Of a stretch of 64,000 nt of DNA, positions 55,171-64,000 are shown in pieces (the first letter of the stretch is position 1; the number at the start of each line of letters is the position of its first letter). The translations under genes were made by a program, and so were the position numbers. The DNA is from Yersinia similis (GTDB taxonomy: Bacteria > Pseudomonadota > Gammaproteobacteria > Enterobacterales > Enterobacteriaceae): positions 1-64,000 of the forward strand of contig NZ_CGBP01000015.1 in NCBI RefSeq assembly GCF_001053095.1. The letters are read 5' to 3'. The notes beneath the pieces are model-generated. The model was not told the origin of the DNA. It saw nothing but the letters and a program-made list of their open reading frames with translations, and made no database searches.

Positions 55171-56178
55171 TCAGTGATAGCCTTGCTCATGATTGATCTT
55201 CCCCCGGAATACGTAATAGCTCCAAAAGGTGTAGCCCAAGATTATGGGGATAATAAAGAGTGCGCCGACCAACATGAACCCCAGACTTTGCGCAGGCGCG
55301 GCGGCTTGCCATAGTGTTACCGCGGGTGGAATGAGATAAGGCCAAACACTGATCCCTAACCCGCTGTAGCCGAGGAAGACCAATAATAGGGTGAGCAAGA
55401 AGGGGGCATAATGACCCCCCTGTCTAACGGAATGCAATAACGCCCAACTTGCAATTAACACCAAGAGCGGAACCGGCAGGAACCAGAACAAATTCGGCAA
55501 TGTGAACCAGCGTGCCGCAATCTGTGGGTGTGACAGCGGTGTCCACAGGCTGATGATGGCAATAATGAGCAATATCAATAACGTCAGGGGCGTTGCCAAT
55601 TTATGCATCACCTGCTGCAGGTGGCCTTCAGTTTTCATGATAAGCCAGGTACAGCCGAGTAATGCGTAAGCGATGACTAAGCCGACACCACAAAATAGCG
55701 CAAAGGGGGTAAACCAGTCGAACGGCCCACCACTGTAACTGCGGCCAGTGACAGGGAACCCATGAATAAAGGCTCCTACTACCATTCCTTGAGTAAATGT
55801 GGCAACCAATGAGCCACCAATAAAAGCCTTGTCCCAGATAGGCTGTTGTTCGAGGGGGGCTTTAAAGCGAAACTCAAATGCAACACCACGGAATATCAAG
55901 GCCAGTAACATCAGTGTCAGCGGGATAGCCAACGCATCCAGAATAACGGCATAAGCCAGCGGAAAAGCACCGAGTAGCGCGGCTCCCCCCAGAACCAGCC
56001 AGGTCTCATTGCCATCCCACACGGGAGCCACGCTGTTCATCATTAAATCCCGGTCACGGCTATTTTTAACCAGCGGAAACAAGATGCCGATACCTAAATC
56101 AAAGCCATCCATGACCACATACATCATGGTGCTAAAAACGATAATGACAAACCAAATCAAGGGCAGATCGATTCCCAT
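55171..56178 (-). CDS. cioB: CioB, subunit II of cyanide-insensitive bd-type quinol oxidase
   Basis: The 335-residue protein has eight or nine helices and matches CydB/CioB: DGFDLGIGILFPLV near the N-terminus, VWDGNETWLVLGGAALL, and GAFIHGFPV. It pairs with subunit I to form a quinol oxidase that reduces O2 to water without pumping protons. It lies 2 bp after the cioA stop. Confidence 0.92.
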   Translation of the reverse strand: MGIDLPLIWFVIIVFSTMMYVVMDGFDLGIGILFPLVKNSRDRDLMMNSVAPVWDGNETWLVLGGAALLGAFPLAYAVILDALAIPLTLMLLALIFRGVAFEFRFKAPLEQQPIWDKAFIGGSLVATFTQGMVVGAFIHGFPVTGRSYSGGPFDWFTPFALFCGVGLVIAYALLGCTWLIMKTEGHLQQVMHKLATPLTLLILLIIAIISLWTPLSHPQIAARWFTLPNLFWFLPVPLLVLIASWALLHSVRQGGHYAPFLLTLLLVFLGYSGLGISVWPYLIPPAVTLWQAAAPAQSLGFMLVGALFIIPIILGYTFWSYYVFRGKINHEQGYH

Positions 56179-56180
56179 AA

Positions 56181-57614
56181 TTAACTCCTGCTTATTTGAT
56201 TTTCGTCAGTGCCAAATGGTTCACTGACCGCAGACAGTGGCCGTGACGGGGTATTCGTTTGACCGGGTCCTCCTCTACCTTGTTGAGTCCCTATATGAGC
56301 TGTGGGGCCTTTACGGATCAGGCGCATCATATAGGCGTAGCCCACGCCAAATACTGAGCTGTACACCACAATAAAGACCAACAGGCTGATGCTCATATGC
56401 ATTTCGCCATGAGAGGACACTGCGTCGCTTGTTCGTTGTAGACCATAGACAATCCACGGCTGGCGACCGACTTCTGTGGTAAACCAGCCTGCCAAAATGG
56501 CAATCAAGCCCGATGGACCCATCCATAAGACGAAATACAGGAATGGGCGCGATTGATATAAACCATCGCGCCAGCGCAGCCAAAGACTCCAACCCCCCGC
56601 CAGAATCATTAACATGCCCAATCCGACCATAATGCGGAATGACCAGAATACGATGGTGGCATTGGGGCGATCTTCTGGGGGAAAAGATTTCAGCGCCGGG
56701 ATCTGTTTATCCAGACTATGGGTCAGAATCAGGCTACCTAAGTAAGGTATCTTCAGTGCGAAATGAGTTTTCTCCTGCTGCATATCCGGCCAGCCAAACA
56801 GGATCAGAGGCGTAGGTTCGCCGGGCGTATTTTCCCAATGCCCCTCAATAGCGGCAATTTTTGCCGGTTGGTATTCCAGTGTATTCAACCCGTGAGCATC
56901 ACCGATAACAGCCTGAAGAGGTGCGACAATCAATGCCATCCACATGGCCATCGATAACATTTTCCGCATGGCGGGGATATCCCGTTTATGCAGTAAATGC
57001 CAGGCGGCTGAGGCACCGACAAAAAAGGCCGACGCCAGGAACGCGGCGGTGGACATATGTAACAACCGGTAGGGGAATGATGGATTAAAGATCACTTTCA
57101 GCCAATCTACCGGGAGCACTTGCCCGTTAATGATTTCAAAGCCTTGTGGTGTCTGCATCCAGCTATTGGAGGCGAGGATCCAAAAGGTAGACATCAAGGT
57201 ACCCAGCGCCACCATGCAAGTGGCAAAAAAATGCAGGCCGGGACCCACGCGATCCCAGCCAAACAGCATGACGCCCAAGAAACCCGCTTCGAGGAAGAAC
57301 GCCGTCAGGACTTCATATGTCAGCAGTGGCCCGGTGATACTGCCTGCGAATTCGGAGAAAAAGCTCCAGTTCGTTCCAAACTGATAAGCCATCACCAGAC
57401 CGGAGACCACGCCCATACCAAAGTTGACGGCAAATATTTTTGACCAGAAATGGTACAGATCCCGATAATCCTCATTTTTGGTTTTTAACCATAACCCCTC
57501 CAATACGGCGAGAAAACTGGCTAATCCGATAGTGATCGCGGGGAAGATAATATGGAACGAAATAGTGAAAGCGAATTGGATTCGAGCCAATTCGAGAGCG
57601 GTTAAGCCAAACAT
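56181..57614 (-). CDS. cioA: CioA, subunit I of cyanide-insensitive bd-type quinol oxidase
   Basis: The 477-residue protein carries the heme ligands expected of subunit I: the His in LARIQFAFTISFHIIFP (heme b595), another near SFPYRLLHMS (heme b558) and the Met in the helix near 390. The motif GRQPWIVYGLQRTSDAVS and the short Q-loop are of the CioA type rather than the long E. coli CydA type. It uses ubiquinol or menaquinol and is rather insensitive to cyanide. It is the first gene of a three-gene operon (cioA, cioB, DUF2474) and is divergent from a MocR regulator. Confidence 0.9.
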   Translation of the reverse strand: MFGLTALELARIQFAFTISFHIIFPAITIGLASFLAVLEGLWLKTKNEDYRDLYHFWSKIFAVNFGMGVVSGLVMAYQFGTNWSFFSEFAGSITGPLLTYEVLTAFFLEAGFLGVMLFGWDRVGPGLHFFATCMVALGTLMSTFWILASNSWMQTPQGFEIINGQVLPVDWLKVIFNPSFPYRLLHMSTAAFLASAFFVGASAAWHLLHKRDIPAMRKMLSMAMWMALIVAPLQAVIGDAHGLNTLEYQPAKIAAIEGHWENTPGEPTPLILFGWPDMQQEKTHFALKIPYLGSLILTHSLDKQIPALKSFPPEDRPNATIVFWSFRIMVGLGMLMILAGGWSLWLRWRDGLYQSRPFLYFVLWMGPSGLIAILAGWFTTEVGRQPWIVYGLQRTSDAVSSHGEMHMSISLLVFIVVYSSVFGVGYAYMMRLIRKGPTAHIGTQQGRGGPGQTNTPSRPLSAVSEPFGTDENQISRS

Positions 57615-57805
57615 AGCGACCTCGCTACAAACATGCTACTGCCTCATCAATCGATAAAATAAATCACGCTGAGATGGGCCATCCGGCAGATGGATGTGCA
57701 TCGGGTGGCGATTATTTCAGGGGAAAACTTGGCAGCTAGTTAACCATAAGCTAAAGTGACTATAATAGTGACAATTAATTGAATTTTACCTATAACAGAT
57801 GGCCT
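57615..57805. promoter_or_regulatory. Divergent cioA / MocR promoter region
   Basis: 191 bp separate the two divergent starts. It is likely to hold both promoters. No operator repeat is obvious. Confidence 0.4.
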
Positions 57806-59227
57806 ATGACACGATATGAACAGCTAGCACAGCAAATCCGGGCGCAAATACAATCGAAGGTCTGGCAGGCGGGCGATAAGCTCCCTTCGCTGCGAGAAAG
57901 TTGTAAGCAGTCAGGGCTAAGCCTGATGACGGTGGTGCAATCGTATCAGTTGTTGGAAAGCCAAGGGTGGATCGTCGCCCGTCCGCAATCGGGCTACTAC
58001 GTGGCCTCACGGCCTACACAGTTACCGCAATCACAACGGGGTAATAAGCTCCATCTGGATGAACAGGTTGATATCAATACCTTTATTTTTAATGTGTTAC
58101 AGGCAGGGAAAGATCCGGCAATTATGCCGTTCGGTTCAGCATTTCCTGATCCGAGCTTATTGTTACAACCGCGTTTGTCACGGGCGTTGGCCAGCGTCGC
58201 TCGTAAGATCTCGCCACAAAGTTCTGTAACGAATTTGCCTCCGGGTAATGAAAGTTTACGGCGTAATATTGCACAACGTTATGCTGCCTGCGGGATGAAT
58301 GTATCACCTGAGGAAATTGTGATTACCGCGGGGGCGATGGAATCACTGAGCCTTAGCTTGCAAGCAGTGACACAGCCCGGTGATTGGGTTGTCATTGAAT
58401 CGCCAGCATTTTATGGTGCATTACAAGCGATTGAGCGCCTACGGCTTAAGGCTATTGCCATTACGACGGATCCTCAGCAAGGTATGGATTTGGATGCCCT
58501 TGAGCAGGTTATCAGCGAGTATCCGATAAAAGCGTGCTGGTTAATGCCCCATTTTCAAAACCCATTGGGGGCTACCATGTCGTGGTCACAGAAACAGCGA
58601 CTAGTCACCCTGCTACAGCAGAATGCTATTTCACTGATTGAAGATGATGTGTATGGCGAACTGTATTTTGGTGCTGAACGCTTACTACCGGCAAAAGCGC
58701 TTGACCAGCATCGGCAGATTTTACATTGCTCCTCTTTCTCTAAATGCCTGGCACCGGGGTTCCGTGTGGGGTGGGTAGCCGCAGGTGAACATGCTCAGCG
58801 TATCCAACATTTACAGCTGATGAGCACCGTTTCGGCCAGTGTCCCGACCCAACTGGCGATTGCGGATTATCTTAGCCAAGGGGGATACGATACTCATCTA
58901 CGCCGCTTGCGCCGGGTAATGGAACAGCGGATGAATACGTTGCATCAGGCAGTTGCCGAACACTTCCCCAAAAACGTAAAAATCAGCCACCCCGCGGGCG
59001 GTTATTTCTTATGGTTAGAATTGGAGCCACCCTTTAATGCCAGTGAACTGTATCGGCGAGCACTGGAGCAGGGGGTCAGCATTGCTCCTGGGAGAATGTT
59101 CACCACAGGGAATCAGTTTGATCATTGCTTTCGCCTTAATGCCTCCTTTACCTGGTCAGAACAAAGCGCAAAAGCGATTCGTATTTTGGCGCAGTTAATC
59201 TGCCAATTGACGAACGAACGTCGATAG
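57806..59227 (+). CDS. MocR-family regulator (GntR HTH fused to an aminotransferase-like domain)
   Basis: The product has 473 residues from ATG 57806. The GntR-type winged helix-turn-helix covers 1-75 (YEQLAQQIRAQIQSKVWQAG, KLPSLRESCKQSGLSLMTVV). The fold-type-I domain follows, with ITAGAMESLSLSL, LMPHFQNPLGATMS (cofactor Asn), EDDVYGELYFG, and CSSFSKCLAPGFRVGW with the PLP Lys. MocR proteins sense PLP or an amino compound. It is divergent from cioAB, but whether it controls that operon is unknown. Confidence 0.9.
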   Translation: MTRYEQLAQQIRAQIQSKVWQAGDKLPSLRESCKQSGLSLMTVVQSYQLLESQGWIVARPQSGYYVASRPTQLPQSQRGNKLHLDEQVDINTFIFNVLQAGKDPAIMPFGSAFPDPSLLLQPRLSRALASVARKISPQSSVTNLPPGNESLRRNIAQRYAACGMNVSPEEIVITAGAMESLSLSLQAVTQPGDWVVIESPAFYGALQAIERLRLKAIAITTDPQQGMDLDALEQVISEYPIKACWLMPHFQNPLGATMSWSQKQRLVTLLQQNAISLIEDDVYGELYFGAERLLPAKALDQHRQILHCSSFSKCLAPGFRVGWVAAGEHAQRIQHLQLMSTVSASVPTQLAIADYLSQGGYDTHLRRLRRVMEQRMNTLHQAVAEHFPKNVKISHPAGGYFLWLELEPPFNASELYRRALEQGVSIAPGRMFTTGNQFDHCFRLNASFTWSEQSAKAIRILAQLICQLTNERR

Positions 59228-59692
59228 CCGTAAAGGCCATCAATAAGTATCAGCACCAGCATCTTTGAACTGTTGACCCGGATGGCCCTTGATAATCGAG
59301 GCCACATCTTTATACCCTCTGCCAACCCGCCGTTTTTTCGCCCCCTCCGGTGCTATTACATGAATGTTATTAGATAAACGTTATTGCATAAATAGCTGAC
59401 ATCCATTCTCTATTTTCATTTTTTAAGCAGAAGAAATGCACTTGATTGAGGCATTCTCTGTACATTTATAGTGCAACAAAAAAGGATCTCGTTATTTTTA
59501 TGTTGCAAAAATGTGACCTGTAAGAGCAAAAGACAAAATTATTATTAGTTGCATATAATTTCGCTATAAATACGTTAGCTCGCTAATTTCATCCCCTAAA
59601 AGGCAGTGTTAATGCGAGTATTATGCATATCTATTCAATTTAAATGCCTGTTTTAATGGGAAAAATACAATTTATTCACATTGTGGGCGGTG

Positions 59693-59708
59693 TGGTACGA
59701 AAGCTGCT
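59693..59708 (+). promoter_or_regulatory. Sigma-54-type promoter upstream of astC
   Basis: TGGTAC (59693-59698), five bases, then CTGCT (59704-59708) fits the -24/-12 pattern TGGCAC-N5-TTGCW at 9 of 11 fixed positions, with GG and GC exactly 10 bases apart. The predicted start is about 120 bp before astC. In E. coli the ast operon is transcribed by sigma-54 with NtrC under nitrogen limitation. Confidence 0.6.
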
Positions 59709-59725
59709 ATACACTTTATATCAGG

Positions 59726-59738
59726 TGAATATATTTCA
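59726..59738. promoter_or_regulatory. Possible ArgR box (half-matching)
   Basis: TGAATATATTTCA resembles the ArgR box TGAAT-N4-ATTCA but is one base shorter. ArgR is an activator of the ast operon in E. coli. It lies just after the expected sigma-54 start, so its role is uncertain. Confidence 0.3.
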
Positions 59739-59840
59739 CTCATTATGGTTAACAGAATAAGCGCTTTTTGTTGGGGAGCTGAGATTCACCCTGATAATGA
59801 GTCCCTAAACCTAATATTTACGCTGATTAAAGGGGGCAAT

Positions 59841-61085
59841 ATGGAGCAGCCAATTCCTGTCACTCGTCAGTCCTTTGATGAATGGATCGTACCCACCTAT
59901 GCGCCAGCAGATTTTATCGTGGTACGGGGTGAAGGGGCGATGTTGTGGGATCAACAAGGTAAATCGTATATCGATTTTGCGGGCGGTATCGCGGTAAATG
60001 CCTTGGGGCATGGGCACCCGGCAGTAAAGGCCGCATTGATTGAGCAGGCTGATAAAGTCTGGCATTTGGGCAATGGCTACACTAATGAGCCAGTATTACG
60101 TCTGGCGAAGCAGTTGATCGATGCCACCTTCGCAGAAAAAGTGTTTTTCTGTAATTCCGGTGCTGAGGCCAATGAGGCTGCTCTGAAACTGGCGCGCAAA
60201 TATGCGCTGGATAATTTTGCCAATAAACCAGGCCAACAAGGTGAGAAGAACCAAATCGTGGCGTTTAGAAATGCGTTTCATGGCCGCACGTTGTTTACGG
60301 TTTCTGCGGGTGGGCAGCCTAAATACTCGCAAGATTTTGCTCCTCTGCCAGGTGGTATCCGCCACGGTATTTTTAATGACCTCTCTTCAGCGGAACAACT
60401 AATTTCCGATCAAACCTGCGCGGTTATTGTGGAACCCATTCAGGGTGAGGGCGGCGTGCTACCCGCAGATAAAGAGTTCTTGCACGGTTTGCGGGCGCTG
60501 TGCGATCGCCATAATGCACTGCTGATTTTTGATGAAGTACAAACCGGGGTGGGGCGTACCGGAGAACTCTACGCCTATATGCACTATGGGGTGTCCCCAG
60601 ATGTGCTGACCAGTGCCAAAGCGTTGGGAGGCGGTTTTCCCATTGGCGCAATGCTGACTACCACAAAATATGCCAGTGCGCTCAGTGTCGGTAGCCATGG
60701 CACGACCTTCGGGGGGAACCCGCTGGCCTGTGCCGTCGCGGGCACCGTTCTGTCATTGATTAATCAACCTACGCTATTAGCCGGTGTTAAAGCACGCCAC
60801 CAGTGGTTTATCGATGAACTGGCTGAAATCAATGCCCGGCATAACGTTTTCGCTGAAATCCGCGGGCGTGGTCTGCTGATCGGGTGTGTGCTCAATGCCC
60901 AATATGCGGGCAAATCTAAAGAGATTGTTCAGGCCGCCGCTCAATACGGGCTTATTGCCCTGATTGCTGGCCCTGACGTTGTACGCTTTGCTCCATCACT
61001 GATTATTTCGCTGCAGGAGATTAAAGAAGGCTTAGCTCGACTCGCCATGGGGATTGAACAGGTTTGTCAAAAAGTTACGTCGTAA
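59841..61085 (+). CDS. astC: AstC, succinylornithine transaminase
   Basis: The product has 414 residues from ATG 59841 (AGGGGG about five bases upstream); the longer frame to 59745 lacks homology. It is a class III aminotransferase: [70 protein letters not shown] and the PLP Lys in [16 protein letters not shown]. In the arginine succinyltransferase (AST) pathway it turns succinylornithine into succinylglutamate semialdehyde. The downstream astADB order makes this the AST enzyme rather than ArgD or GabT. Confidence 0.93.
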   Translation: MEQPIPVTRQSFDEWIVPTYAPADFIVVRGEGAMLWDQQGKSYIDFAGGIAVNALGHGHPAVKAALIEQADKVWHLGNGYTNEPVLRLAKQLIDATFAEKVFFCNSGAEANEAALKLARKYALDNFANKPGQQGEKNQIVAFRNAFHGRTLFTVSAGGQPKYSQDFAPLPGGIRHGIFNDLSSAEQLISDQTCAVIVEPIQGEGGVLPADKEFLHGLRALCDRHNALLIFDEVQTGVGRTGELYAYMHYGVSPDVLTSAKALGGGFPIGAMLTTTKYASALSVGSHGTTFGGNPLACAVAGTVLSLINQPTLLAGVKARHQWFIDELAEINARHNVFAEIRGRGLLIGCVLNAQYAGKSKEIVQAAAQYGLIALIAGPDVVRFAPSLIISLQEIKEGLARLAMGIEQVCQKVTS

Positions 61086-61114
61086 CGTTTATGCAGTAAA
61101 CAAGGGACCTGAAT

Positions 61115-63684
<2,570 letters not shown>

Positions 63685-63703
63685 ACCGTGTGTGGAGAAA
63701 ATA

Positions 63704-64000
63704 ATGGCAGGATATGAAGTTAACTTTGATGGATTGGTTGGGCTAACGCATCATTATGCGGGGTTATCCTTTGGTAATAAGGCATCAACCATGCATCAAA
63801 ACCGTATTTCCAACCCTCGTTTGGCGGCGAAACAAGGGTTATTGAAGATGAAAGCCTTGGCGGACTTAGGCTACAAACAAGGGGTTCTTCCCCCTCATGA
63901 GCGGCCGGCTATAGGTGTATTACGCAGGCTAGGGTTCAGTGGTTCAGATGAACAGGTCTTAAGCAATGTTGCACGTAACGCACCACGTTTACTCTCGGCG
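63704..64000 (+). CDS. astB: AstB, succinylarginine dihydrolase (partial, cut by window end)
   Basis: ATG 63704 has GGAGA upstream. The 99 codons present encode [40 protein letters not shown] and [19 protein letters not shown], all highly typical of AstB. It hydrolyses succinylarginine to succinylornithine, CO2 and ammonia. The rest lies beyond the window; astE would be expected next. Confidence 0.95.
   Translation, partial: MAGYEVNFDGLVGLTHHYAGLSFGNKASTMHQNRISNPRLAAKQGLLKMKALADLGYKQGVLPPHERPAIGVLRRLGFSGSDEQVLSNVARNAPRLLSA

Overview
The window looks like chromosomal DNA of the Yersinia pseudotuberculosis/Y. pestis complex. It carries hmsHFRS, the ripABC itaconate genes, ERIC repeats of Yersinia type and a tRNA-Asn of the kind used by the high-pathogenicity island (HPI). 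I saw no insertion-sequence transposase in 64 kb, and no integrase or HPI next to the tRNA-Asn. That fits Y. pseudotuberculosis, or a close relative lacking the HPI at this site, better than Y. pestis. This is inference from gene content; I could not run a search.

Layout. 1-1.8 kb: the last codons of an outer-membrane beta-barrel protein (probably an autotransporter), a 164-bp MITE-like element, a truncated RND efflux gene and tRNA-Asn. 2.1-8.2 kb (minus strand): a chaperone-usher fimbrial operon (pilin, chaperone, usher, two-domain tip adhesin, second chaperone). 8.6-13.1 kb: an EvgS/BvgS-type hybrid sensor and its NarL-type response regulator, transcribed toward the fimbrial operon. An EvgA-like palindrome sits upstream of the pilin gene. 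13.7-15.2 kb: decayed DNA with an AmiC/AmiR relic broken at a C-run and a possible autotransporter fragment. 15.2-19 kb: ripCBA (itaconate activation and cleavage) with a divergent LysR regulator.

19-30.5 kb: a lipoprotein, an unknown protein, a solitary NqrE/RnfA-like membrane protein, the second MITE copy, an aminotransferase, the asparagine permease AnsP, a DeoR regulator, a glutaminase and an MFS transporter. Nitrogen and amino-acid use is a recurring theme. 30.9-39.2 kb: an iron-uptake operon of FTR1 permease (FetM), P19 protein (FetP), a DUF2318/YHS membrane protein, two FtsX-type permeases with an ATPase, a TlpA-like thioredoxin and a small cytochrome c. The spacers of this operon contain several tandem duplications and one candidate small gene.

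39.4-49.8 kb: tehB, an M24 peptidase, the biofilm polysaccharide operon hmsHFRS with an exact RcsAB-type box upstream, and a GNAT acetyltransferase. 50-64 kb: phoH, chaA, a narX-type sensor without an adjacent narL, a cyanide-insensitive bd-type oxidase operon (cioAB plus a DUF2474 peptide), a divergent MocR regulator, and the arginine succinyltransferase operon astCADB. The ast operon has a sigma-54-like promoter upstream and is cut by the window end in astB.

I found no wholly new multi-gene system. The best leads are the EvgA-like site linking the two-component system to the fimbriae, the methionine-free cytochrome in the FTR1 operon, the candidate small genes, the MITE pair, and the triplicated 18-bp repeat in the sensor gene.
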